Shown in pieces: positions 11,740 to 19,744 of a stretch of DNA of 64,000 nt. Position 1 is the first letter of the stretch; every line of letters begins with the position of its first letter. Location: NCBI RefSeq assembly GCF_014196125.1, contig NZ_JACIDA010000001.1, positions 1,426,001 through 1,490,000 on the forward strand, written 5' to 3'. This DNA comes from Brevundimonas mediterranea. Lineage in GTDB: Bacteria > Pseudomonadota > Alphaproteobacteria > Caulobacterales > Caulobacteraceae. The notes below the pieces were generated by a model. That model was not told where the DNA came from and searched no databases. It was given only the letters and a program-made list of their open reading frames with translations. The translations under genes were made by a program, and so were the position numbers.

Positions 11740-12161
11740 TCGCCCTGCTGCTGGCCTTCCTGCTGACTGGGGCAGATCCTGAACTGGTCCCGACCGGCGT
11801 CGGCCGTTTCGCCATCTATGCCGATGTCGCCTCCATCGAACGCACGGGCGACGTGGCCCATATGCGCAAGCTTCAGGTCACGGAGACCGGGTTCAAGGTC
11901 GGGGACGTGACCTATGTCGGCGGCTGGTCGCGCTGGGCCTTCGATTGCCGCGCCGGCACGGCGGACCGGCTCGACTTCGCTTCCCTGCGCGCCGACGGAA
12001 CCGAAGGCCCGGCGACGCCCGACCCCGCCCCGCCCTATGAAGCCGCGCCTGGCGGAGACGCGGCGGAACTGATGGCCGTGGCGTGCGGGGAGGCTGCTGC
12101 TCGCGAGACCCTCAGGCTGGACGAAGCAATCCGTCGGGGGCAGTCGGCGCTGGCGGACTGA
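11736..12161 (+). CDS. Hypothetical exported protein, 141 aa
   Basis: It starts inside the smc stop (ATGA), implying coupled translation. A short hydrophobic N-terminus ([13 protein letters not shown]) looks like a signal peptide. The body has [26 protein letters not shown] and [18 protein letters not shown], the pattern of small surface-adhesin-E-like proteins in which tyrosine and serine strands surround a conserved 'D..S' turn; the assignment is tentative. The last 50 bp overlap the end of the convergent mscS gene. Confidence 0.75.
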   Translation: MIALLLAFLLTGADPELVPTGVGRFAIYADVASIERTGDVAHMRKLQVTETGFKVGDVTYVGGWSRWAFDCRAGTADRLDFASLRADGTEGPATPDPAPPYEAAPGGDAAELMAVACGEAAARETLRLDEAIRRGQSALAD

Positions 12162-13278
12162 CCGGCCGCTCTTCCCCCTGCGGCCATTCCAGCCGGTCGC
12201 GCGGCAGGGCTTCGCGGCATTGGTCGCGCATGAAGGCCATCAGCTTCTCGCGGATCTCGCAGCGGAGGTCGAAGGCCACCGGCGCGGAGCGCGCGCTGGC
12301 CAGGCAGCGGACCTGAAGCACCCGTTCGGTGATGTCCGTCACCTGCATCACCTGGACGTCGCCGTCCCACAGCTTGGACGCCTTGACGATGCCCTCGAAC
12401 GCTTCGCGCAGCCGGTCGATCGGGGTTTCATAGTCGACGTAGAAGAAGGCCGTGCCGATCAGGCGGGCGTTCTCGCGCGTCCAGTTCTGGAAGGGCGTGG
12501 TGATGAAATAGGACAGGGGCAGGACCATTCGACGCCAGTCCCACAGCTTGACCACCACATAGGTGGCGGTGATCTCCTCGACATTACCCCACTCGTTCTC
12601 AACGATGACGGCGTCGTCGAGGCGGATCGGCTGGGTCAGGGCGATCTGGATGCCCGCGACCATGTTCGTCAGGATCGGCTGCAGGGCCAGACCGGCGATG
12701 ATGCCGACCACGCCCGCCGAGGCCAGCAGGCTGACGCCCCACTGGCGGAAGCCGGCGATGGTCATCAGGGCCAGGCCCACGGTGACGATGAACAGGATCA
12801 CCTTGGCCACCCGTTGCAGGATGCGGGTCTGGGTCAGGTGTTTGCGGGCGAGCAGATTGTCCTCGACGGCGATATTGTACCGCTTCAGGTGCATCACCGA
12901 CCACATGTCCAGCAGGCCCGAGGCCAGCCAGCCCAGGGTCAGGACGAACAGGAACTGCAGGATATTGCGGATGTCCTGGGACGGCGCGGGATCCATCGGC
13001 GAGACGGTCACGCCGATGCCGATGCCGATCAGGATCATCATGACCCGCAGCTTCTTGCGCGCCCGCTCGACCACGCCGCGCCAGAAGACGTCGCGGTTCT
13101 TCACCACCCGCCGCAGGATCATGAAGACGATCTTGTGCGCCACCCATCCGCCTGCGACGAAGCCGGCCGTCACCAGCACGATCACGGCCCATTCGGGCAG
13201 CCAGTCGAACCGGCGCCACAGGTCATGAATCTGGCGGGTCAGGGCGGTGATTTCAGGAGGCATGCGTAAGGGACGCAT
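12112..13278 (-). CDS. MscS-family mechanosensitive ion channel
   Basis: The MscS signature is clear: a pore-lining helix GVSLLASAGVVGIIAGLALQ followed by NMVAGIQIALTQPIRLDDAV and the beta-domain motif WGNVEEITATYVVVKLWDWRRMVLPLSYF. At least four membrane segments precede it, more than in the three-helix E. coli MscS. These channels release solutes on hypo-osmotic shock. ATG 13278 gives 388 residues; 13263 is an alternative, and a start at 13368 would run into murG. Its 3' end overlaps the convergent 141-aa gene by 50 bp. Confidence 0.92.
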   Translation of the reverse strand: MRPLRMPPEITALTRQIHDLWRRFDWLPEWAVIVLVTAGFVAGGWVAHKIVFMILRRVVKNRDVFWRGVVERARKKLRVMMILIGIGIGVTVSPMDPAPSQDIRNILQFLFVLTLGWLASGLLDMWSVMHLKRYNIAVEDNLLARKHLTQTRILQRVAKVILFIVTVGLALMTIAGFRQWGVSLLASAGVVGIIAGLALQPILTNMVAGIQIALTQPIRLDDAVIVENEWGNVEEITATYVVVKLWDWRRMVLPLSYFITTPFQNWTRENARLIGTAFFYVDYETPIDRLREAFEGIVKASKLWDGDVQVMQVTDITERVLQVRCLASARSAPVAFDLRCEIREKLMAFMRDQCREALPRDRLEWPQGEERPVSPPAPTAPDGLLRPA

Positions 13279-13318
13279 TGACGCCGAATGGGTTCCCGCA
13301 AAGCTTGGCGAACGCGGT

Positions 13319-14407
13319 TCAGCCCTTCGCCGTCTTCTCCACCAGATCGGCCAGGCGCTGCGCCGCATCGGGGATGGCGACCGAACGCGCCGCCGCCGAC
13401 ATGGCCGCCAGACGCGCCGGGTCGGACAGCAGTCCCTCCAGCGTCGCCGTCAGGCCCTGAACCGTCAGATCATCCTCCAGCACCATCTCCGCCGCCCCGG
13501 CGTCGACCAGGGCCTTGGCGTTCAGGCGCTGGTGGTCGTCCATGGCGATCTTCAGCGGGATCAGCACCGACGGCAGGGCCGCGACGGCCAGTTCGGCACA
13601 GGTCGAGGCGCCCGAACGGCCGACGACCAGATGCGCTTTCGACAGCCGCTCGGCCATGTCGCGGAAGAAGGGCGCGACCTCGGCCTCGATCCCGGCCTCC
13701 AGATAAATCTGACGCGCGGTCTCCAGCGTCTCGGGCCGCGACTGCTGCTGCACCTTCAGCCGACGGCGCAGGGCTTCGGGCAGGGCGGCCAGGGCGCGAG
13801 GCGTGGTCTCCGACAGGATGCGCGCCCCCTGACTGCCGCCCGTCACCAGCACCTGGATGGGGCCGCCGTCGACCGGGGCCGCGTAGACGCGGTCGAACAG
13901 GGCGCGGATCTCGCTCCGAACCGGCGAGCCGACGACGTGCGACCGCCCCTGCACCCTGGCCGGCGCCCGCTCCAGAGTCGGGAAGGACGAGGCCACTTCG
14001 CCGACATAGGGGGCCAGGATGCGGTTGGTGCGGCCCAGGACGGCGTTCTGCTCATGTATCACGGTCGGGCGTTGTGACGTGACCGCCGCCACCAGGGCCG
14101 GCGCCGACGGATAGCCGCCGAACCCGACCACCACGTCCGCCCCCAGCCGGTCAAAGGCCTCGCGCGCCTGCATCACCCCCTTGAAGATGGCGACGCCCGC
14201 CTTGATCAGGCCCAGCGGGCCCGAGCCGGTCGCCGCATCCAGGGCCAGCCGTTCCTCGGCCGGGAAGGCGTGGGCATACTGCTCGCCGCGATGATCGGTC
14301 GCCAGCACCACGCGCCAGCCGCGCGCGGCCAGTTCACGCGCCAGGGCCTCGGCCGGGAACATGTGGCCGCCGGTGCCGCCGGCGGCGACGACGCAGAGCT
14401 GGGTCAT
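13319..14407 (-). CDS. murG: UDP-GlcNAc:lipid I N-acetylglucosaminyltransferase (MurG)
   Basis: The 362-residue GT28 protein has the MurG loops in order: VAAGGTGGHMFPA (lipid-binding), HEQNAVLGRTNRILAP near 130, VTGGSQGARIL near 185, and the UDP-GlcNAc site GRSGASTCAEL near 265. It makes lipid II at the inner face of the cytoplasmic membrane. murG normally lies in the division and cell-wall (dcw) cluster between ftsW and murC. Here its neighbours are mscS and folB, so it has been relocated or is an extra copy. Confidence 0.93.
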   Translation of the reverse strand: MTQLCVVAAGGTGGHMFPAEALARELAARGWRVVLATDHRGEQYAHAFPAEERLALDAATGSGPLGLIKAGVAIFKGVMQAREAFDRLGADVVVGFGGYPSAPALVAAVTSQRPTVIHEQNAVLGRTNRILAPYVGEVASSFPTLERAPARVQGRSHVVGSPVRSEIRALFDRVYAAPVDGGPIQVLVTGGSQGARILSETTPRALAALPEALRRRLKVQQQSRPETLETARQIYLEAGIEAEVAPFFRDMAERLSKAHLVVGRSGASTCAELAVAALPSVLIPLKIAMDDHQRLNAKALVDAGAAEMVLEDDLTVQGLTATLEGLLSDPARLAAMSAAARSVAIPDAAQRLADLVEKTAKG

Positions 14408-14479
14408 GGGTGCGGTCTCCGAAAAACACCGTCTGAATAGTCCGAAACCCGGACGACAGGGAGCGGGATCACCGACGCC

Positions 14480-14878
14480 CTAGCGCGCCAGAACGATCTC
14501 GCAGCCCGGCGCGATCACGGCCTGAAGGGCGCCCGGCTTCTCGATCCGCACGGTCGCCCGCCGCACCCGCCGGTCCTCCAGACAGGCCCGCGCCAGCCGT
14601 TCGGCGAAGGTTTCGACCAGGCCCACATGGCCCTCGGCGGCGATGGCGCGCGCCGCATTGGCCACGGTCTCGTAGTTGATGGTGTCGCCCAGCCGTTCGA
14701 TCGGCCGCGGCTCCAGCTCCAGCGTCACATCGATCACCAGCCGCTGCAGCCGCCCCTGCTCGTGGTCATAGACCCCGATCCCGGCCTCGACCTCCAGCCC
14801 GCGCACGAAGACGCTCAGCCGCTCGAAACGCAGCGGCTCGTCCGCCGGAAACGGCGTCACCTGAGAGGACTGGACCAC
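14480..14878 (-). CDS. folB: Dihydroneopterin aldolase (FolB)
   Basis: The 132-residue protein has the compact FolB fold. GIGVYDHEQGRLQRLVIDV carries the conserved pterin-site turn, NYETV is the substrate-loop motif, LVETFAERLA contains the pterin-binding Glu, and the end VRIEKPGAL carries the conserved Lys. It cleaves 7,8-dihydroneopterin to 6-hydroxymethyl-dihydropterin in folate synthesis. It starts 3 bp after the FolM-like gene on the same strand, a natural pairing because both handle pterins. Confidence 0.93.
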   Translation of the reverse strand: MVQSSQVTPFPADEPLRFERLSVFVRGLEVEAGIGVYDHEQGRLQRLVIDVTLELEPRPIERLGDTINYETVANAARAIAAEGHVGLVETFAERLARACLEDRRVRRATVRIEKPGALQAVIAPGCEIVLAR

Positions 14879-14881
14879 GCG

Positions 14882-15661
14882 CTACTCCTGGATGTCGGGG
14901 GTGCGCCAGGCCAGGTGCTGGCCCCCGTCGACGGCGATCATCTGGCCCGTGACCATCCGCGCGTCAATGAGCCACAGCACGGCCTCGGTCACCGCCTGCG
15001 GGCTGCCGGGCGTCTGCAACAGGGTGCCGCGCGCCTCGGCTGCGAATTCTTCGGGGGTCTGGTGGATCGACGGCAGGGTCGGCCCCGGCCCCACGCCGTT
15101 GACCCGTATGCCCGGCGCCAGGGCCTGGGCCAGGGTCTGAGTCGCCCACCACAGGCCGTTGCGCGACAGGCTGTAGGAGAAGAAGCGTGGATCCGGCTTC
15201 AGCACCTTCTGGTCCAGCAGGTTGACGATCACCCCTTCGACAGTCTGGGCCGCGAACGCCTCGGCCAGCACCAGGGGCGCCCGCAGATTGGTCTCGATAT
15301 GCCGGTCCCAGCTGTAGCGTGTCAGGCCGCCGACCCGGTCGTCCTCGAACACCGAAGCGTTGTTGACCAGCACCGTCAAAGGCCCCAGCGCCTCGACCGC
15401 CGCCGGAACCAGCGCCCGCACCTTGGCCTCGTCCGTCAGATCCGCCTGCAACAGACACGCGCGCCGCCCGAGGCCCGCGATCTCGTCGGCCAGGGTCCGG
15501 GCGTCCTCGCCCGACGCATGATGATGAATCGCCATGTCGAAGCCCGCCCGCGCCAGGGTCAGGCAGATCTCCCGCCCGATCCGCCGCGCCCCGCCCGTGA
15601 CCAGGGCGACGCCCCGCGCCGGGGCGACGCCGGCGTCGGGCGCCGCCGGGACTTCAGTCAA
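14882..15661 (-). CDS. FolM-like short-chain dehydrogenase (pteridine reductase type)
   Basis: The 259-residue Rossmann protein has TGGARRIGRE, the TGxxxRxG variant that marks NADPH-dependent pteridine reductases and FolM, then NNASV and the C-terminal MVTGQMIAVDGG. Pairing with folB supports a dihydromonapterin/dihydrofolate reductase role. The SDR active-site motif YxxxK reads YSLSR here; CGC is clearly Arg in the DNA, so the catalytic Lys is replaced. The start is TTG and overlaps the end of the small membrane-protein gene by 8 bp. Alternative: an SDR acting on another carbonyl substrate. Confidence 0.85.
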   Translation of the reverse strand: MTEVPAAPDAGVAPARGVALVTGGARRIGREICLTLARAGFDMAIHHHASGEDARTLADEIAGLGRRACLLQADLTDEAKVRALVPAAVEALGPLTVLVNNASVFEDDRVGGLTRYSWDRHIETNLRAPLVLAEAFAAQTVEGVIVNLLDQKVLKPDPRFFSYSLSRNGLWWATQTLAQALAPGIRVNGVGPGPTLPSIHQTPEEFAAEARGTLLQTPGSPQAVTEAVLWLIDARMVTGQMIAVDGGQHLAWRTPDIQE

Positions 15662-15734
15662 CCCGACCGAACTCGAAGACGTTGAACGCCGCGATGACGG
15701 CGACGAAGCCGAAGATGATGCCGAGAGCCAGCAT
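15654..15734 (-). CDS. 26-residue putative membrane protein
   Basis: An 81-bp frame below usual annotation limits. The ATG at 15734 is preceded by AGGAG with a 7-bp spacer, one of the best Shine-Dalgarno sites nearby. The product (MLALGIIFGFVAVIAAFNVF, then EFGRVD) is one hydrophobic helix with a short charged tail, typical of small inner-membrane proteins. Its end overlaps the TTG start of the FolM-like gene, suggesting translational coupling. Function unknown. Confidence 0.6.
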   Translation of the reverse strand: MLALGIIFGFVAVIAAFNVFEFGRVD

Positions 15735-15881
15735 GGGATGCTCCTGTGTCTGATCTTCGATTAGAGCGGTCCGGGGCGCGGTTCAAGCGGGAGTGAGGCG
15801 CTGTCGACGCCAGCGCTGGCGACCGCCGCACGGCGATCGTTTCAGCGACGCTCAAACGGCGCGCCCAGGCCCAACCGGTTC

Positions 15882-16571
15882 TCAGGAATCGGACTTGGGG
15901 GTCTCCAGCCTTGCGGCCGCGGCCGGAGGATCAAGATAGCTGGTGTTCTGCCAGTACTGGGTGGGGGTCCCTTGCGGGAAAGGGCCGCAGACCGCAGGGT
16001 CGAATTGTTTGTACTCGAAGTCCCGCCCATAGCTGGGATCCATCACAATGAGGGCCTGCTGGCCTTCGATCACCTGATAGCCGACGATCACCATCCAGTG
16101 CCCCTGTTGCGCGGCGGGATTGCGGGCCTGGCCTGGGGCCAGGGGCTGACCACTTATGATCGTCAGCATCGGAAAGCCCTGATCGATCTGCTGGACGATC
16201 TCGTCCCACGTCGGCAACGCAGCATCGTCCATGGCGTTGTTCACGCCGAGGTCCAGCAGCGCCCCCGCTGCGGATTGCTGCACGTTGATGTCGGCGTGGG
16301 AGGGGTTCGCGCTCGGACTAGCCGTCTGCCAAGCGACGCCGAGCGCCTGATCGGACGCGTATACGGCGCCGCCGCCTGCACCGTAGTAGTTCAGCACCGC
16401 GCGTGCGGTGGCCGCCCAGCACGAGTTGTCGGTCGCCTGCTGGTAGACGGGAAAGCCCCTGAGTTCGGTCACGCCGCCACCTCCTAGTCGATCAATGGCG
16501 GCATTGAGGCGCTGCAATTGCACAACCGTCAATATCATTCCGCCGAAAGGCCGAAGAGGACGCCGCATCAT
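15882..16571 (-). CDS. Papain-like cysteine peptidase (C39/C70-like), no signal peptide
   Basis: From ATG 16571 the product has 229 residues; ATG 16538 (MILTVVQL) is an alternative. The catalytic Cys sits in QQATDNSCWAATARAV (Cys about 51), the His in QQGHWMVIVGY (about 158), and an Asp in VMDPSYG (about 178). This is the C-H-D layout of papain-fold peptidases of the C39-like/AvrRpt2-like type. Neither start gives a signal peptide or membrane helix, and no ABC transporter is attached, so it is not a bacteriocin exporter. It diverges from the phospholipase-like gene, and both differ visibly from neighbours in codon use. Substrate unknown. Confidence 0.8.
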   Translation of the reverse strand: MMRRPLRPFGGMILTVVQLQRLNAAIDRLGGGGVTELRGFPVYQQATDNSCWAATARAVLNYYGAGGGAVYASDQALGVAWQTASPSANPSHADINVQQSAAGALLDLGVNNAMDDAALPTWDEIVQQIDQGFPMLTIISGQPLAPGQARNPAAQQGHWMVIVGYQVIEGQQALIVMDPSYGRDFEYKQFDPAVCGPFPQGTPTQYWQNTSYLDPPAAAARLETPKSDS

Positions 16572-16611
16572 CCGCCGACGGGACTTACAACACCTGTGCG
16601 TGTTTATTCGA

Positions 16612-16639
16612 TTGCAAAGGTTGTATAAGGGGCTATGCC
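16612..16639 (+). promoter_or_regulatory. Possible promoter of the phospholipase-like gene
   Basis: TTGCAA (16612-16617) and TATGCC (16634-16639) are separated by 16 bp in the A/T-rich divergent spacer, about 45 bp before the chosen ATG. The match to a sigma-70 promoter is modest. Confidence 0.25.
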
Positions 16640-16683
16640 TCCTTGGCGCGTTGCTGGTTGATGCGCATGGGGGAGAAATCTCT

Positions 16684-18987
16684 ATGCCCGCCGCAACGCC
16701 AGAGCTGTCCGAGACCGAACAGCTCGCCATCGCCGTCAGTCTCGCCCAGATGCGCGGTCCGCGCTTCAGGCGGGGACGCCGCAACGACCAGCATCATCCC
16801 CTGACCTTCGAGGGTGGCGAACACACGCTGATAGGCGATAGTGTCATGCTGCGGTTCCCGGGCGGCGAGGCGCCGATACGCGCCGGGACCTTGCCGCTGC
16901 GACTGCCTAACGGGCTGTCGCTCACCTATGGGCAGATCGTAGCGCTCGGCGGTGACTTTTACGGCATTCCCGACCGACCGATCTCCGATGGCCAGGGCGA
17001 CGCCGACCAGCAGGCACGGTTCACCGACGCGTACAACTCGCTCGCCCAGCTTGCCGCTTCCAAGGACGAGGCGACGGCGATCCTGGCGATCATGAAGACC
17101 GAAATCGATGCCGTCAGCGCGGCCATCTACAACGGACAGCAACCCTCCTCAGCCTATGAGAAGATCGGCGACTCGCTGTCGGAGCAGTGGAACAAGATTA
17201 CCGGCGGAACCTATGTGCCGCTGCATTTCGGCCGCTACCTGCAGCTCGCCTTCACCAACTGGGACCATTTCGGCGCCCATGCGGTGATCGCCTACAGCGC
17301 GGGTCACGCCGTAGCGCTGGCTACAGCGACCCAAGTGTTCAACACTGCGGATCCGCAGGCGAAGAAGGTGCTGGAAGGCATCGCCTATGCTCAGAATGCG
17401 TTTGCTGACCATTATTTGTCGGACCTATTCTCGTCAGGGCATCTTCGCGCTCCGCGCCGCGAACTGCATTTCGCGTCGACCCCTACCGCCGCTGGCGATG
17501 CACTGACCCGCTACATGCACGACGAGGACTGCCACTACGGGCTCAACGTTTCGAATCTGAACGGCATGAGCTGGAAGATGTATGGAGACAAACGTCTCCA
17601 GGACAATGTCAACGACTACAGCATGATGGCTGTCGAGCAGGCGGTTCAGGCAAGCGCTGACGAAATCTACGTCGCGATGACCACGGGCGTGGCGCCCGCC
17701 AAGGCGGCCTATGACGCCCTCAATTACATCCCGATCCTTGCGTTCGACCCCAATGACAAGACCAACACCGCGCCGCTCTGGATCACGGACGGGGCGGGTA
17801 ACTGCTCTCACCGCACCGATACGAACAACCTCGACAGCTATGCCTGGACGGGCAGCTGGTGGGCGACGACCTTCCTGGCCTGGATGGGCATCCACTACGG
17901 ACCGCCCAATCCGCTGCCCGGACGAATGGCGCCCCCGACGACGGCTCCCAAGGTCAGCAGTTTCCTGAACGCTGGCAACTATGCTCCCGACTGGGTTGCG
18001 GGAGGTTCGGTCCGCTATGCTGTATCCTTCGTGCAGGGCAACGACGAAACCGACGTCGGCCCCTGGTCCGACTGGGCGCTGATCGACAATCAGTCGCTTT
18101 GCGGACTTACGCAGTTGCCGGTCAGCCCGGCGCAGGCGCTGAGCCGGCGCGTCTATCGCCAGTTCGCCCGCCCGGATGGCCATCATACGGGCATCGTCGT
18201 GGCCGGCGAGGTGCCGGACAACACCTCCACCCGGTTCAACGACAACTCTCTGTCGCAGGCGTGGAGCTATATGGGACGGACGGATCTGGCCGCGATCTAC
18301 ACCGGCTTGCGCCAAGGCGTCTGGGCTTGGACGGTCAATGGGAGCGTGGTCCGGTTTGTTGGCGCCCGTGCGTGGCAGCAGCTGCCGGCCTTCCCTAATG
18401 GATTCAATGTTGAGGGGTTGATGCCGGTCGACGCCCATTCGGCCTACGCCTACGATCCGCAGGGGGCGATGCTACGATGGGATTCACCGTCCTCCAGCTG
18501 GGTAGCGGCCGGGAGCGAGGCTGGACTGAGCTGGCCCTGCCTGTCGAACGGCGCGACCCTGTGGGGCGTATGGAGCGGCCAGAGCCTCATCACCGGTCCG
18601 ATCGACCAACCCGCAAGCTGGAAGTCGACGCCGACTGCCTTTTCTCCCAATGCGCTATCCGTCAGCCGCGACGGAACGCTTTACGGCGTTGATGGGACTG
18701 ACTTCCAAGTCTATCGCTGGAACGGGGATGGCTCCTGGGCGCCCCTGTTTGGAAACCCGCGCTTCAACGCCTCGCAGGTCGCGGCTCTGGACCCGCACAC
18801 CGTCTACGCCACGGACATAAACCAGAACGTCCATCAGTACAGGGCCGTTTCCGGCTGGATACAGCTTTCCGGCTACGGTCGAACCCCGGCTGTGACGACC
18901 GACGACACGCTTTGGATGCTGACGCCATTCAACGGGCAGGCGCCGTCCATTTACGTCGGCGACACCCTATTCGCCGCTCCTGGTTGA
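16684..18987 (+). CDS. Zinc phospholipase C/S1-P1-like protein with FN3-like and propeller-like C-terminal regions
   Basis: ATG 16684 follows GGGGGAGAA by about seven bases and gives 767 residues without a signal peptide. Around 195-255 it has NWDHFGAHAVIAYSAGH and then HYLSDLFSSGH (His243, Asp247, His253). The latter matches position by position the H-Y-x2-D-x5-H zinc motif of phospholipase C and S1/P1 nucleases. Residues about 440-530 look FN3-like (GPWSDWALIDNQS, VYRQFARPDGHHTG). From about 540 to the end, repeated 'W..L...G..L.GV' units (MLRWDSPSSSW, VYRWNGDGSW) suggest a tectonin-like beta-propeller that binds glycans or lipids. Likely a lipid- or nucleic-acid-cleaving effector; target unknown. 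Confidence 0.75.
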   Translation: MPAATPELSETEQLAIAVSLAQMRGPRFRRGRRNDQHHPLTFEGGEHTLIGDSVMLRFPGGEAPIRAGTLPLRLPNGLSLTYGQIVALGGDFYGIPDRPISDGQGDADQQARFTDAYNSLAQLAASKDEATAILAIMKTEIDAVSAAIYNGQQPSSAYEKIGDSLSEQWNKITGGTYVPLHFGRYLQLAFTNWDHFGAHAVIAYSAGHAVALATATQVFNTADPQAKKVLEGIAYAQNAFADHYLSDLFSSGHLRAPRRELHFASTPTAAGDALTRYMHDEDCHYGLNVSNLNGMSWKMYGDKRLQDNVNDYSMMAVEQAVQASADEIYVAMTTGVAPAKAAYDALNYIPILAFDPNDKTNTAPLWITDGAGNCSHRTDTNNLDSYAWTGSWWATTFLAWMGIHYGPPNPLPGRMAPPTTAPKVSSFLNAGNYAPDWVAGGSVRYAVSFVQGNDETDVGPWSDWALIDNQSLCGLTQLPVSPAQALSRRVYRQFARPDGHHTGIVVAGEVPDNTSTRFNDNSLSQAWSYMGRTDLAAIYTGLRQGVWAWTVNGSVVRFVGARAWQQLPAFPNGFNVEGLMPVDAHSAYAYDPQGAMLRWDSPSSSWVAAGSEAGLSWPCLSNGATLWGVWSGQSLITGPIDQPASWKSTPTAFSPNALSVSRDGTLYGVDGTDFQVYRWNGDGSWAPLFGNPRFNASQVAALDPHTVYATDINQNVHQYRAVSGWIQLSGYGRTPAVTTDDTLWMLTPFNGQAPSIYVGDTLFAAPG

Positions 18988-19221
18988 GCCAGACATCGGA
19001 CGAGCAGATCTGCGAAGCACAGGCGGGTAGATCCAGTGGATCACCATCATCGTGTTTGTCGATCAGGCCGCTGATTTGGCGGAGGCGGCTCCGCTGTACG
19101 CTGGAATGACCGCTCCTGACACAAGCGGTCCCTAGCCCATGACGCCGCCTCCCCCTTCCCTCCCGCCCCCAAAGATGATCGAACATCCCGCCACACACCA
19201 CGGCCGGGGGCGGACACATCG

Positions 19222-19692
19222 ATGAACTGGCGTCAGCGCGTCGAACCCTTCACCCGCCCCGTCTTCTTCGCCTGGTCGCGCCTGACGCGGGGCAAGACGC
19301 TGGGCGTGCGGGCCGTGGCGGTGGATGCGGACGGGCGGGTGGCGATGGTCCGGCACACCTATCTGGCGGGCTGGTGGCTGCCGGGCGGCGGGGTGGACCG
19401 GGGCGAGACCACCCATGAGGCCGTGGTGCGCGAACTGCGCGAGGAGACCGGGCTGATCGCGCGGGCGGCGCCGCGCCTGGTCTCGCTGCATGCCAACGAG
19501 CGGTTCTTTCCCGGCGATCATGTCGCCGTCTTCGTCATCGACGCCTTCGACCGGGGCGAACGCACCAGCCACGGCGAGATCGCCGAGGTCGGCTGGTTCG
19601 CGCCCGACGCCCTGCCCGCCGACGTCAACCGGGGCTGTCGCGCGCGGCTGGCCGAACGGTTCGACGGCGTACAAATCGATACAAATTGGTGA
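19222..19692 (+). CDS. Nudix hydrolase
   Basis: The 156-residue protein has a complete Nudix box, G-x5-E-x7-REUXEE-x-GU, read from GGGVDRGETTHEAVV and RELREETGL (about 54-76). Before it, VRHTYLAGWWLPGGG is the standard strand leading into the box. Nudix enzymes cleave nucleoside diphosphates linked to other groups. The N-terminus (RVEPFTRPVFFAWSRLTRGKTLGVR) is common in Caulobacterales and rhizobial members of unknown substrate. It lies downstream of the accessory pair after a 234-bp gap in which I see no gene. Confidence 0.9.
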   Translation: MNWRQRVEPFTRPVFFAWSRLTRGKTLGVRAVAVDADGRVAMVRHTYLAGWWLPGGGVDRGETTHEAVVRELREETGLIARAAPRLVSLHANERFFPGDHVAVFVIDAFDRGERTSHGEIAEVGWFAPDALPADVNRGCRARLAERFDGVQIDTNW

Positions 19693-19744
19693 GGCGGATC
19701 GGACGGCGCACGGCGTTATTCTGAGGGTCACGAAAGGATATCCC

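Noticed and set aside
18988..19221. Small gene between the phospholipase-like and Nudix genes
   Set aside because: Only short frames without ribosome-binding sites or homology-like features; left as empty intergenic sequence.
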